Shown: positions 8,901 through 21,558 of the stretch, piece by piece
How positions within the stretch are numbered: position 1 is the stretch's first letter
Layout: every line of letters begins with the position of its first letter
NCBI GenBank assembly: GCA_025504975.1
Contig: JANUWI010000017.1
Coordinates: 1 to 64,000 of the forward strand
Direction: 5' to 3'
Source: Plenodomus lindquistii
Taxonomy: Eukaryota; Ascomycota; Dothideomycetes; Pleosporales; Leptosphaeriaceae
DNA: 64,000 nt
Notes under the pieces: generated by a model
The model's input: the letters and a program-made list of their open reading frames with translations, nothing else
What the model was told of the DNA's origin: nothing
The model's database searches: none
Program-made: the position numbers and the translations under genes

Positions 8901-10630
8901 AAGGCGTTAGATAATTTTATATTTAAAAAATATATTAAATTAAGTAAAAATAGACTATATAAAACGTGTATATAGTATATTAATAACTACTATACTAGTA
9001 TATAGTTTAAAGTTATAGTATAAATACTAAAGCTTAAATAAATATTTAATTAGAAATATAATATATTATATACTATTATTAATAGTAAACTTAAAAAGAA
9101 AAGTAATATAAAGTTAATTAAAAGTAATATATAAATAAATATATAAAACTAAAGTATTAGCTATTTTATTAAATAAAGCTATAAATCTAGTTTTATACTA
9201 TAATATTTTATAGATATAAATTAAATCTATAATTTTTATAAAGTTAAAAATTTAGTATATACTTTATTTTATTTATACTAGGCTTTTTTAAACTAGTATA
9301 CTTTAGTTAGTAGTAATAATATATTTTTACTTTTATATATAGAAAACTAGCTTTATATATAATATTTTACTTTTATAGTAAACTATTATTATTAATTTAT
9401 ACTACTAGATTTAACTTTATATTTATTAGCTATTTAGTAGTTTATTTAAAAATAGAATATAGTATATATAATCTATAGTTATTTATAGCATTTACTAAAA
9501 TAATATAAAATATTTTAAATAAAAAAAGTAGTAATAAAGCTATAAAGTATAAAAGTAATACTAAATAAAATAAAATCTAATTCTAAAGCTAGCTATTATT
9601 AGTATAAAGTAATATAGTTATAGAAATATACTTACTAATAAAAGTTAAAAATAATAGAAAAAGAATAATAAATAGAAATAAAATATAAATAGTAGCTCTA
9701 TTTATATACTATACTAGTAGAGTTATTTAAAAAATTACTATTTTTTTAAGAAAAAGCTAAGTATAGCTAATATAATTTTCTTTAATTATACTAAAGATTT
9801 TAATTAAAAACTAAATATTATAGGTAGACTATATTTATCTATTAAAGTTAAAAATATAAAGCTTTAAAAATACTATAGTAGTTTAATTACTACTAGTATA
9901 TAATTTAATTTTTAAATTTAAAACTTTTAAAATCTTATAGTTTTTAACTAGTTTAGATATTAGTTAGTTAATAGTAGAAAGTATTATATAGATTTAAATA
10001 GGTTTTACTTAAAATTATATAATAAAAAAGATTAGAATAGTACTAGTTTATAATACTTTACTAGTATAGTATATATAGTTTAAAAAATAAAATTTTCTAA
10101 ATTAACATATAAATAAAATTAATTGTATTAATTTATACTATAAAAAATAGTATAGAAATAAAAAATATACAATATAATATTTATTATATAGTTAATTAAA
10201 TACTATTAAGTACTTTCTATAGTATAGTAGTTAAATATTTAACTAAAATAGAATAAACAATTTAAAAAAGTTAAAAAATAATATAGAAAACCTTATAAAA
10301 AAGTATAAATTAGTAAATTATATAAATGTATATAAAATATAGTAGTAATTATTAAAACTTATTTACTAAAGTATTTAATAGACTATAGTTCTACTATAGT
10401 TAACTATAATTTCTTTTTTAGAATATTAATACTAAATTATTAATAATATATTCTACTAGTAAACTAGCTACTTTTTTTTAGTATTATAAATACTTAGTTT
10501 TTAATTATTATTATTATTACTATTAAAATCTAACTCTACTACTAGAGAGCTTATATCTAATTTATAAATACTTTTTAAACCTTTCTAGTATATATAAATA
10601 TTATACCTAGTTTTACTATAATTACTATAG
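8901..10630. repeat. AT-rich, RIP-like subtelomeric isochore, part 2
   Basis: About 1.7 kb of TA-saturated sequence with almost no CA/TG and no readable frames. It is the same character as 4504-7589. Confidence 0.75.
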
Positions 10631-11049
10631 TTGTAACAAAGCCACATCCTATTACAACGACGACCCTCAGCCACAGGAGCCCCCTCGTGAGCCACCCCCA
10701 TCTTTCCCCATACAAGCTTATCAAAGATGGGAGACTATACCGACCTCTACCCGAACCACCTCCGTACCGTACCCAGTCCAGATCCTACAAGAATCCCTAC
10801 CCCACTGTTACCCACGTGCCAACACAGCAGAGGAAAGGAGAGAACCCCGTGAGGGCCCAGAACTACCACCGAGTCCTACCCTATATAGCTTGCTTCCTTG
10901 ATAGAACTGTAGAGGCATGATTTTCTTGTCCTTTCGTACAAGGCCTATAAGAATATGATTTGTTTGGCGTCTTGATCCGCGCGCACTCCCATATGCCTTC
11001 GAGCTGATTCGGACGCCTTTCGGCACCTCATGTTCTTGAGCCGTTACAA
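10631..11049. mobile_element. Possible MITE-like insertion, 419 bp
   Basis: A GC-normal island is bounded by a 7-bp inverted repeat, TTGTAAC at 10631-10637 and GTTACAA at 11043-11049. TAG sits directly outside each end (10628-10630 and 11050-11052), as a 3-bp target duplication would give. Inside are only short frames (for example 10687-10920) with no recognised product. The terminal repeat is short and the flanks are rich in TAG by composition, so chance is possible. Confidence 0.35.
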
Positions 11050-13640
11050 TAGTATTAGATTTCTAGTTAAATAGGTATTTAACTACTATAACTATATATA
11101 TATTTTAATAGACTAAATACTATAGTTAAAGCTATAGTAGTTTATAATCTAGTACTATATTTAAATGTACTTTTTTACTAGATTTTTTTCTACTTTTTAT
11201 TTATAATTTTTTCTAATTACCTTTTAAACTTCTAAATTTAAGTTTAAAAAAAAGTATTGTAGTATAGTATTAGTTTTACTTTTTCTATAAACTATAAAAA
11301 GCTAATTTATATAGTTATAAATAACTATATAAAAAACTTATATATAAATTTTAACTAAAATGTATATTTATAAATATTATTTAAAGCTTTTAATTACTAT
11401 AAATTTACTAAGAAAAAGTTAAAGTAGAGTATATACCTATACTTTAAAATAATCTAATAATACCTATATATTTATACAAACTAGCTTTAATACTTTAAAA
11501 GCTTTTTAATAGTTATTAACTATAAATATATTAAAAAATATATTTTTAAAACTTAAACTCTACTATTTTTATTAATATAAGAAATATATTAGTATACTTA
11601 ATTTTATACGTACTAAAAATACTTACATTTTAATAGTAGAAATATACTATATTAAATAGCTAGAGAATATAGAATAAATAAAAAGGTATATAGAGTATTA
11701 GAATTATATTTTAAAAATAATAGTTTTTATACTTTTAGTTAAAGTAGCTTTTATAGCTATTTAAAATAAATAACTAGTATACTTTTACTTTTTATACTTT
11801 TATATACACGTTAAAATACTTTAATTACTCTAGTTAAAAAAAATATTATTTATCTAGCTATTTTTAAAAATTTAAAGTTTTAAATTCTAGAGAATACTAG
11901 TTTTGTTATACTATATAAAAATATATATACGTTTTTTATAAATAATAAAAAATACAGTTATATTCTCTAAAGTATATATATTCTAAATAATAGTAACCTA
12001 TTTATAATTGCTTTACTAAATAACATCTAGCTAATTGTATTATCTAAAGTTTATAGTAATTTTCATAGATTTAATTATATTTATTTAAAAGCTAGTTTTA
12101 TTAATATTATAAATATTATTATTATAGATACTATATTTAGCTTTTATTTTTTTTTATAAATTTAAACTATATACTATTAATCTCTAGATTTTTCTAGTTT
12201 TTTTTTAACTATTTTTTATTTAATTAAAAACTATTTTAAATTTACTCGAGCGCGTTATAAAGTATTTAGCTAAGTATTTATTTACTAATATTCTATTATA
12301 TACCTATAGTATTTTATTAGCTATATTTTCTACTTTATATAGCTAGAAAGTAAACTTTTATAATTTTAAATTAAATATATATTAGATAATTATCTACTTT
12401 TTAGTAGTAGTAAATTTCTAGAAACTAAATTAAATTAGATAGCGTAGTATAATTTTATTAATCTAATTAAAAAGCTTTTAATAATTAATTTTCAAGGCTG
12501 TAGTAGTAGCTTATTAGCTTTTAAATTAGCTAGCTTTAAAAGTTAAATAGATAAATTTTAATTAGCTTTTAGTTTAAATTAATATTATATTATATTATTA
12601 AAGTATATTATATAGAGTATAGTATTTATAAAACTAAAAAAAATTAGAGAACTTACTAGATTAGCTAGATTACTAGTAGAATACATTAGTTCTATAAAAA
12701 TTAGTTTAAAAAGAATTCTGAAAAGCTATATTAAAAAGATTAATTTAATTCTCTAGATAATAAGCTTTAAAAATCTAAATTTTACTTTCTAAATTTAAAA
12801 TCTAATTATATTTTCTTAGAGTAATTATAGTTTAAAACCTTTATACTAATTATTTTTATAAATTAAACTTTTTACTATAGTTTAATATTTTTTATATAAA
12901 AACAATTTGTTTAACTACTATTTATAAAGTAAAAAATAGTATATATCTATAGAAATAGAATCTAAACTAGAATTAGATTATATTTTATTAATATATATAT
13001 ATTTAGTTAATATAGGTAAAAGGATTTTTAGAAGCGCTAAAGCCTCCATTTTATATTTAATAATAAGAAATAGAGAAAGAAAGAATTATTAACTACTATT
13101 AGAAGAAATAAGAATTCTTACTTTTTTACTTTTTAATTACTTATCTATTTTTTAGCCTATTTTATTTTAAAAGTAAATCTTTAAACTCTAATTAATATTA
13201 GTAGTATAATTTAAATATAGATATTATATCTATTTTATATAAATTTAATTATAGGTTACTATATACTAGTAAAATTAAAGAATTTTACTATTAGAGTTAT
13301 AACTATTATAAACTATAATATTTAGCTTTATAAATCTAATATTAATATAGTAATATAAAAAATTATTAAATAAAAACTTAGTAATAGAAAGCTAAAGTAA
13401 TAGTATATTAACTATATTTAAAACTTATAAATTACTTAGATTAAAAATACTATATTATATACATTAATTTTCTAGTAAAAGCTTTAAACTAGTTTTTAAG
13501 CGCTTTATAAATTTTAAATATAAATCTTATAAATTTTAATATATATGTATAGATTAAACTCTAAATATTAAACTTCTAATATTTATTAATGAATAGAATA
13601 TTTAGCTAGTAACTTTAACATCTTATTGCATTGTGCAGAC
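11050..13640. repeat. AT-rich, RIP-like subtelomeric isochore, part 3
   Basis: About 2.6 kb of AT-rich DNA with the same dinucleotide bias. It ends sharply near 13640, where normal composition and genes begin. No gene or identifiable element. Confidence 0.75.
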
Positions 13641-13852
13641 ATATTTAATTATCTAGGTTGCGGAGCCCTAAGACGCTCTAATGTCCAAGGGCTTCTAACA
13701 CGCATGGATATTATACAGTCGAAAGTTTTAGAGGGAAACGACTGATTATAGATTGGAGGACCGTGCAAAACCAGTGCGCTCCAATCAGACGTGTTATGTA
13801 CAACCCTCCGGTTTATATATCCAGAGGCGACAGCCATCTAAACTATGTGCGC

Positions 13853-15423
13853 TTAAGAGGATGGAATGCTCTGAGGGTGCGTTGTGAAAACGCCCTGTGG
13901 GTCGTACTTGGTCTTGATGCGCTTCATCTTTTCGAAGTTGTTACCGTACAGCCTCACGCTCCACTCCTCCATCGTCAGTTCAGTGTCGCGATAGTTGACG
14001 AAGCCGCGGAGAGGAATGCCTTCCTTCTTCAATTGCTCCTTGAATGGACGGAAACCGGCTTGCATATACTCAGTCGCGTCAGCGGGCCATTGTGTCAAAC
14101 CGTTGGCAAGGCGACCTTCCCATCGGACCAGCCATTGGCTGTTAGCATGTGCCATGGATTGCGCATTGTCTTTTATATTGCGTGATACACCACCCCAGAG
14201 GTCGAGGAAGCCAAACTCAGTCAGATCGGTGCGATTGAAGGCGAACGTAGTGTGCTCGTATAGCGCCTTGGCAGACTCGAAAGTAAAGGGTTGGTCAGAA
14301 CGAAGCACAAGAGCCTGAAGATACATGTTACGGGGAGGGAAGGTATCAGTAGTTCCGTTCAGCTGTGGAGCGGCGTAGTTCTCCATGGACCAAAAATCAG
14401 CGACGCTCTTCGTGGTAGTGGTAGTGTTCGGAAGACGGTCGATGAGCGAGGCAAAGAGAGTATCGAATTCGGCGGGGTTGCCGAAGAAGTATCCACTACC
14501 GTTCCACTTGCCTGCCAGCTGCCAGCGCAGTGAGAACGTGTCAGGTGCCTCGGTCATAGCCCAATCCTGGATGTCGATCAATGCCTGAGCTCCAGTGTCA
14601 AGATCTACGTCGCCAAGTGAGATGGTGAAGTTGGTAACAAGCTCGAACTCCGGTTTCCAAGTCTTGGTGGTGAGCGACAAGATGATACCATAAGAAGACC
14701 CTGCGCCTTGCACGACGAAGAAGAGGTCGGCATTCTCCGTGCGGGAAGCTTTGACGACCGTGCCATTGACGAGCATCACCTCAACGCTCTCGAGGGCATC
14801 CATTGGGGTACCAAGAAAGCGACTGGTTGACCCAAATCCACCTCCGATAGAGGAACCGGCTAGACCAACCCAGTTTGCGCGAACATGAGGGAAATGAAGG
14901 CCATGGTTCTCCCACAACCATGTCACAGCAGGGCCGACGCGGCTCCCAGCGCCGTATCTGTGATTGTTAGCACTTGTGAGATGAAGAGCCATGTGGATCC
15001 CACTCACGTGAACAAGCCGGTCGCTGCATCGTAAGTTGTTTCTGTGAAGCGTTCCATGTTGATGACAAGGGCGCCATCAACACCACCGAGGCCGTAAGCA
15101 CCGTAAGAGTGGCCTCCATTTAACGGAGAGACTTTGACACCTGCGTCGACAGCACATTCAAGCGCAGCCGCAATGTCCTCCCTGGTACGTGGAGTCACCA
15201 CCGCGGCGGGCTCCGGGTTGAAACGAAGAGACCAGGGCGAGGTGATGGTCTCCCAGTTGGACGCATCGGAAAATGTTCTCAAGACGTTGGTGCTAGTCAA
15301 GCAGTCGCGAAGTTTGGTCGAGTCGTCTTGGGCTGCTGCGCCCGAGATCAGGGCAGTGAAGAGGAGCGAGTTCGACACTAGTCGATGCATGTTGCGCAGC
15401 GAGAACGGCTGGTGAGGCGGCAT
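13853..15423 (-). CDS. Secreted FAD-linked (BBE-like) oxidoreductase
   Basis: Two exons, 15423-15008 and 14957-13853, joined over a 50-nt intron (GTGAGT...CTAACA...CAG), give 506 residues. A signal peptide follows the in-frame Met at residue 12 (15390), which is an alternative start. The PCMH-type FAD domain has its flavin-binding GGHSYGAYG motif with His105, the expected covalent FAD ligand. The second FAD loop (SSIGGGFGS) lacks the Cys that makes the bicovalent link in glucooligosaccharide-oxidase relatives. The C-terminal BBE segment (NYRDTEL...LYGNNFEKMKRIKTKYDP) is complete. Such enzymes oxidise sugars or secondary metabolites using oxygen; the substrate cannot be told. It is the first gene inside the AT-rich isochore, with no biosynthetic backbone gene nearby. 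Confidence 0.9.
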
Positions 15424-17491
15424 TCTGATAAGCGAGTGTTGTGATTATGAAGGTAAAGACAGTATTCAGGTTAAAGACAGAAGACGTTGGTGCAAAGTCG
15501 GGATCATGGCAGAGCTGAAACACACCACCTCTTATATACCCATAATTGAGAATCTTAACATTGCTGGGAAGTGCTGGTGCAATTGCGCGTGGTGTTCTCA
15601 TCGGCGCCGAGAAGGTCCTACCAAGCATCCCTACCAAGCATCCGAAATAAGGCCATCAGCAGTGGACCAACGTTTTCAGGAGTCCTTCAATAATCTTTGT
15701 GTAGTCTTCTTGCATGTCGAGAACATGTCTCAAGTGAGCTATGTCTCTTTCGGTGTGTTGCGTGCAGCGTTGAGCAGTTCAGTGCTGCGGCCTCGGTCAT
15801 TTTCTAGGCATCTATAACTACCGTTCATCTATTTCGGTTGAAAATTCTGCGCAATCCAGTGCGGTAGCCAGTTCAGGTGATGGGACGATGTGGCGGTTTT
15901 CAGTGGCAAGGACTGTACAGCTGGCTCGCACTGCATTAAGGTGAAGTCTATCTACTGCAAGAACACTACCAGTACGCTGCATATCGCTCAAGCCTCACAT
16001 TTTGAAGGTTGAGTACTCACCCGTCGACAGAAGCTTGCGCTGGCTGCAACGAATGCTTCGCGCACTGTGTCAAGGTGAGTCCCTCCTTCACCGGCTAGTC
16101 TGGACAAGGACTCGCCGGCATACTCATGCGTGGCTGTCACGTTGCGACCATTATTGAAGGTTGTCGGCGACAATGATATCATACCGATGCATTCGTGGTG
16201 TACCGTGTACAGTAGCTTTAGATCTGCACTCAATTGAACTAGGATCACACGCCTTCGCCGCCTTCGAGAACGCAGATGGTACGTTCGTTACACCATGAAC
16301 AAAGTTTCCGAACGCATTGTTCATTTGTATGTTTGAAACAGACATAAGCCGCGTTAATGGGAGTGGTTCGTGGAATCAAGATGAAGCGCAAGACAGTGGG
16401 GCGCCGTGTGCGAACCGAGATGCCAAGCTACCGAACTCGGTGGTCCGGCGCATCCGCTCAGCCTCCTTCTCCTCACCACTCCCCACATACTTTCATCGCG
16501 AAGCAGATGCAGTGATAATGAGTCCACGGTTCCATCTAAGATAACTTGAATTCAGCATTGTTGCCAAAGTGCTTGTGTTTGGCGCCATGACGAGCCCAAT
16601 TATGAGCTGAAACTCTCTCGAGCTCTAGGGATCCAGGTGGTAGGTAGGTACACAAGCTGGGAATCATCCGATGCAGAGAGCACCACCCACAAATTGTTCC
16701 TAGAGAGATATTCGCTCGCAGATATGGTAAAAAAGTCTCATTTCATCACACGTGTTGCGAACGCATGAATTCGGCATTTCATCATTGCCGCCGAATTAAT
16801 CGCCAACTGTACAAGTACCGCAAGACATCGACTTAGTTATCACCACGTTACAGTGTCCCGGCCGGATCAACATTCCAAAACGGCTGCTGCTGAATTTTGT
16901 ACGTTCTGATCACTCTTGATCGATTAGGCCAAAGCTGCGATGGCAAGGCAACAGAACAGTCGCTCCAGTTTCAAGTGCAGCATCTTAGCACAGCCATTAT
17001 GCAGCCTACGATATACATATAACACATGTTGTCAGTCCTAGAATCTCACGTCTGCGTAAGGCGATCAGGCCAGAGGCATACAGTTGCTGCTGCAGAGGGT
17101 TCGCAACATCAGGCATCTTGTGTATGCGAGATTACCTATTGATGTGGGGGGGCTGGGGGTCGGCCCTGGCCCCCACACTAAGTTTCCCAATCACTGCTGC
17201 GCCGCCTTCAGGTGCCGGTAAGGGTCAATTCTTGATCCCGAGCTGACGGTCAGATATAGATTGCATGCGATGAGTACGATCTGCTAGCTTCGGTCGCCGA
17301 AGCTTGGTAGGAACTGCAGACGAGTTTGGTCTTTACTGTCAGCCTCATCAGCCTGCGTTGGTCTCAGCCTCACCCTGCGGGACCGTTAGTGTGTCAACCT
17401 TTCATGACAACATGCAAACCGACATAGGATTCAAATACCAAGGCCCATCCCTTATGCTCGAAATGCTTTCGATTATGCAGCGCCTACAGTC
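15424..17491. other. Intergenic region, no confident gene
   Basis: This region has normal composition. On the minus strand, 16345-15988 has two short open frames with mildly protein-like sequence, possibly a gene relic, but I recognise nothing. Near 17139-17178 is a G-run/C-run segment able to form a strong hairpin. No tRNA or other RNA seen. Confidence 0.4.
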
Positions 17492-19114
17492 ATGTATCCA
17501 TCACATTACGCTCCTCTTATTGCGGCGGCGAATGCCTACCAACAACAAGACTTTGTACCATTAAGTAGAGAAACGACCAGCCTCCATTTCAACACGGGTT
17601 TATTCAACTACTTCAGAGACGAACAGGGCCGTACCGATTGCACAGATGGCTACGCCATTTTCTCCGGAAGAGGACAAAATCGAGTGTTCGATGAAGGGAG
17701 CGCTGTGGAAACAACAGGAGATTCGAGGAACTACAATGCTGCCAACAACTTCTGGAGTTGTGCATTGTTCCCCAATGTCACAAAAACGATACTCAAGAAC
17801 GGCTCAGCGTCAAAAAATGAGGCGTTTGCATCTGAGAACAGCGTCAACGCATCAGCCACTGAGACGGCAGCGGTGGTCTCTTTCCTTTCTGTCTGCTTGT
17901 CTTCGTGGTGCTCGCAGTCGCTGGATTGTAGCTCCTCCTCGTGTATCTCAAGCCAAACCACAATCGGATCCTCAATGCTTTCGGCTAGTGGCGTTGATAA
18001 CTGCCTGAACCACCTGTGTTCGCTAAGCGCAAAAAAACGCAGCAATCCAGATATCGCAGGTATCGGGGTCGTTGCCTCTTACTTTATCCAGTACTTCTTC
18101 GCTTCAGCTGGACTGTGCGGATTGGTGACCTGTGCAGTCCTGAAGCGGAAGGTTACAAGCGGAAGAAATCAGCAAAAGAATCAAAGTCAGGATACGTTAT
18201 TGACAGCTTGCCCTGTCTCGAGGATCACGACCATCGAAGAAACACTCCTTATGACATTAGACGATTTCCAACGGGCGCAATGTAGCTTCGCCATCGCCAT
18301 CAACATCGCTTCCGGCATTACCTTGCAACTCAAAGCCAATTCCATTTCCTTCGTTGATCGCCGCGCCATGATAGCAGGCAGTGCCTCTGGAACTCTACCA
18401 ACGTGTTTGGTACTCGCAGCGCTCATGGCAGGTACTGAACGCCATTCAACGTTCACCTTTTGGCTTACATTTGCCACGTGGATGATCTCGCTGAGCGTTG
18501 GCCTCCATCCCAGCATGTTCAAGCACAAAGACTATTCGAGCGACTACCTTACCAGATACCCGTCTATCTGCGGCAAGAGTCCCCCGGTAAACGTCTGTGG
18601 AGAGGGACCAACAGTATTTCAGATCGGGTCGACTGTGTTCCCCATGGCCATTGCAACGATGCTCTCATTGACCTGTTGGCAGCTATGGCCATTTCTTCAG
18701 CAGCTCCAGAATCGAATGTATCGATCTGAGAGACGCCGAGGAAAAGCGACAAATGTCTTGAGTCGCGTGCGCTTCCTCATGTGTCCTCTCGTCGGCATTA
18801 CAGGCGTGGCCTACCTAGTCGCCGTAACGTACGTCATTCAGATTGTCAAAGAGGCGGACTGGGAGGTAGATTGGTCGTTCGGACAGATTGTAGCGATTTG
18901 CTCATGGCTGCCGACGATTCTCATGCTATTGAACAATTGTATCTACGGACCTCGTCAGGGACATACCAATCAGATGCCAGGGACACTGGAGGTAACGAGG
19001 ATAAGTGATAGAGCGAGGCCACTCCTCTCCGGCATGCGGACCCCGAGTCCTTGCGGGCAGCGATTCATGGCAAGCTCATCTACTACGTTGTCACCAGATG
19101 AGGGTTCTGTATGA
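17492..19114 (+). CDS. Uncharacterised multi-pass membrane protein
   Basis: A single open frame of 540 codons from ATG at 17492. The first ~170 residues are hydrophilic with several Cys residues, an N-glycosylation-type NVT and a Ser/Cys-rich stretch. From about residue 190 there are some six or seven hydrophobic segments (for example around GIGVVASYFIQYFF, ATWMISLSVGL, VFPMAIATMLSL, CPLVGITGVAYLV, IVAICSWLPTILML), then a ~50-residue Ser/Thr-rich cytosolic-type tail. The layout resembles an anonymous family of fungal plasma-membrane proteins; no enzyme or transporter motif is visible. A short intron in the N-terminal part cannot be excluded. Function unknown. Confidence 0.7.
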   Translation: MYPSHYAPLIAAANAYQQQDFVPLSRETTSLHFNTGLFNYFRDEQGRTDCTDGYAIFSGRGQNRVFDEGSAVETTGDSRNYNAANNFWSCALFPNVTKTILKNGSASKNEAFASENSVNASATETAAVVSFLSVCLSSWCSQSLDCSSSSCISSQTTIGSSMLSASGVDNCLNHLCSLSAKKRSNPDIAGIGVVASYFIQYFFASAGLCGLVTCAVLKRKVTSGRNQQKNQSQDTLLTACPVSRITTIEETLLMTLDDFQRAQCSFAIAINIASGITLQLKANSISFVDRRAMIAGSASGTLPTCLVLAALMAGTERHSTFTFWLTFATWMISLSVGLHPSMFKHKDYSSDYLTRYPSICGKSPPVNVCGEGPTVFQIGSTVFPMAIATMLSLTCWQLWPFLQQLQNRMYRSERRRGKATNVLSRVRFLMCPLVGITGVAYLVAVTYVIQIVKEADWEVDWSFGQIVAICSWLPTILMLLNNCIYGPRQGHTNQMPGTLEVTRISDRARPLLSGMRTPSPCGQRFMASSSTTLSPDEGSV

Positions 19115-19854
19115 CAATAATAGCTGGATTGCAATATTCCACTTTAGACTCTAAAATCATCGCATACATTCCAGCAGTCATTTGCCTGCCACTCGCAAGC
19201 ATCTACATCCCGCTCTCAGTATTCACGATCTCTTATATCACCCTCGTACACATCTCATCATCAACTCAACTGTTTAAGAGACTAGGGGTTTACACGATCA
19301 AGGTCACCATCAATGCAGCCGTACTAACTCATCCTGGCTATGTGGCAATTTCATGACAGGATACAGACGGCGTGTCACCTACTTCGTACATAGTTCGACT
19401 ATCGCGTCTTGGACATGAGATCATGCGTCGTGACTTCTCAATCGCATGATTTCCGGTACTCTCTCGCTGCGTTTTGGCTGACGGAACGCGGGGTTGAGGG
19501 TATGGAAGAGCAACACGCAGAAGCGGGTTCAATTTCAATATTGCGCAAAGCATAACAGATGACATCGTATCCGTATGCACTCGGGACCTGCAAGCTTTGC
19601 TTGCAGGAAGAGAGATTGTCAAGCCTCAGGTCAATCCCCACTGCGGCAAGCAACCTCAAAAAGAGTACAATAATCCATAAGATGGATTATTCGTGGATTG
19701 AATGGTACATGTACGACTCGAACCTGGGTACTACAACCCTTCATGGGCCGGGCCTTACAGAGATCCCTCCACACTGTCCGACGTGCATGGTCAGATCACC
19801 AACAACGAGACAGACACAGTGACAGTCCTTATGATGATTCGTCACCCTAGGCAT
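19115..19854. other. Intergenic, nothing recognised
   Basis: This gap separates the membrane-protein gene from the convergent BFR2 gene. It holds only short non-coding-like frames. A GGTTCGAGTC motif on the minus strand near 19715 resembles a tRNA T-loop but has no matching arms. Confidence 0.5.
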
Positions 19855-21380
19855 CTAGCTCCTAAATAACATCAAACCCGCCTCCTCAGCATCAACCTCG
19901 TTCTCCTCTTCACTCTGCACATCATCATTCTCCCCAAGCCCCAACCTTTGCCCAAACAAACTGCTGAACAGCTCATCTCTCTGCCGATCGCCCCACTCGC
20001 CCCTCTCCTCGGGTGCCATGAAATTCTGGATCTTCTCTTGCACCGTGTAGCGAAGTCTACGTCCTTTACTTGCCTTGGTGTCGACGACCTTCTTGGTCTT
20101 GGCATCGCGCGCAACTTGCCAGGGTGCTTGGACCACGAACTCAGCGGCACCATTGGAGTTGAGATCTGCCGAGCGTTGCTCAAGGAGCTCTTTGAGCAGG
20201 AGGCCGTAAAAATCGGCGTCATCGTAGATATTCGGGTCTGGGAGGGCGCCTTTGACAGAGGATTGGAGGGGTGCGCAGGAGCGGGGTTGTTGGGTTCGGG
20301 CGACGAGGTGGGAGGATGCGAGTTGGGAGTCGAGGACTTCGGTCAGAGTCTGCTGCGCGGAGGCGTTAAGACGCGCCTTGTTGTTTGTGGTGGTTGTAGC
20401 TTTCGTTTTGTTGGACCAGCGTTCCAGTACGGCTTTGCGGTGGGGTTGGGTCGAAGAGTCAATGGTGCGGATGTGGGACCAGATTTCGGACGAGGGCGTG
20501 GTGGAGTCGAAGGTTGCGCGCTTGCGCTTGTTGCCGGTGCGAGACTCCTCCAAGGAGAGACGCAAATCGGTGAGGTTGTTGAGAAGGGTCAAAGCGGCCG
20601 TCTCAGCAGCCTCAATGGACGCGTCTGGAGCTGCTGCCGCCTTGCGGGGCTCGGCGGCCATGGAGTTTGTTGATATGAGAGCCTTCTGGAGCCGAATACG
20701 CGTATTGAGGAGCGAGTCGAAAGTCTTGCGCTGCGTCTTGACGGCCTGTCCCTTTGCGACGTCGGACTGTGCACTAGCGGCGATGGTCGAGGTGAAGGAT
20801 TTGCTGTCCTTCATCATGTCGAGGACAGTGGACTTGGCAGCCTTTTCGTCTTCACCAGACTCGTTCCCGTCGTCGCCGTCGCCGGAGCTACTGCCATCCG
20901 ATTCGCCATCATCAGAGGCGCCTTCCATGTCGTCGTCATCGCTCATATCTTCGTCTTCACCATCTTCATGCTCGCCAGAATTTTCCTCGCTGCCGTCAAA
21001 GCTGTCAATCTGAAGGTCTTTGAGCCCCTCTGCACCCTCATCGTCGCTCGCTTCGCTGTCAATCTCGTCGAAGCCACGTGCAAAAGGGTCGTCGCTGTCG
21101 CTCTCCTCCAGCTCCTTCCTGCTGATACCACGACCCGTGTATTCTGGGCCCAGCGCGACCTCGACCGGCTTCCTCAGCTTACTCTTTCCGACGGTGGCAT
21201 AGTGTTCGCGCCCGGCTTTGTCATCTTCGATGTCTGATAGGTTGCCGTCTGATCGGTCGTCGTCGCTGGAACTGGGCGCGGGATCGAGCAGCGACTCCGG
21301 GTCGAAATCTGCAGTTATGTGAGCGAGCGAAACGTCTGAATACAGTTGTAATCAATACCTGTGATCTTCGACTTCTTCAT
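19855..21380 (-). CDS. BFR2: BFR2/AATF, SSU processome component
   Basis: Exon 1 is 21380-21359 (22 nt), then a 50-nt intron (GTATTG...CTGCAG), then exon 2 21308-19855; together 491 residues. The start reads MKKSKIT then DFDPESLLDP, as expected for this family. The N-terminal half is highly acidic (long Asp/Glu/Ser runs). The middle has the AATF-type region around FDSLLNTRIRLQKAL, and the C-terminus has the TRAUB domain (DFYGLLLKELLEQR, then KASKGRRLRYTVQEKIQNFMAP). In yeast Bfr2 joins Enp2 and Lcp5 in the 90S pre-ribosome for 18S rRNA maturation in the nucleolus, and is essential. The gene diverges from NUBPL across a 178-bp gap. Confidence in family is high; the acidic tracts vary between species. 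Confidence 0.93.
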
Positions 21381-21558
21381 AGTGCAATGTGGGTTTGGTT
21401 TTGGTGTTGTCACGTTTGCGACATGTGCAAGAAGCGCAAAGTCGACTTTGAGCCCCACAAAAAAGTTCGAGCTGCGTCGGCAAATCATTGCGCCGACGCG
21501 GCAATGCGCGTCACCTCGGCGTCTACCGCCGCAACACCCACTCACCAACCACAAGACC
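21381..21558. promoter_or_regulatory. Shared divergent promoter of BFR2 and NUBPL
   Basis: Only 178 bases separate the two start codons, so both promoters and 5' leaders must lie here or overlap. It has no clear TATA box. Co-regulation is an inference from spacing alone. Confidence 0.5.

Noticed and set aside
4504..13640. RIP-mutated RecQ-type telomere-linked helicase
   Set aside because: Such genes are common in fungal subtelomeres, but no helicase motif could be read through the AT-rich sequence.
17139..17178. Strong G/C hairpin as a possible terminator or RNA gene
   Set aside because: It is not near a gene end and looks like a chance homopurine/homopyrimidine run.
19700..19740. tRNA-like T-loop GGTTCGAGTC on the minus strand
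   Set aside because: The flanking bases do not form a T-stem and no acceptor, D or anticodon arm could be found.
20252..21013. 253-codon plus-strand frame opposite BFR2
   Set aside because: It mirrors the acidic and Ser-rich repeats of BFR2 on the other strand and resembles no protein.
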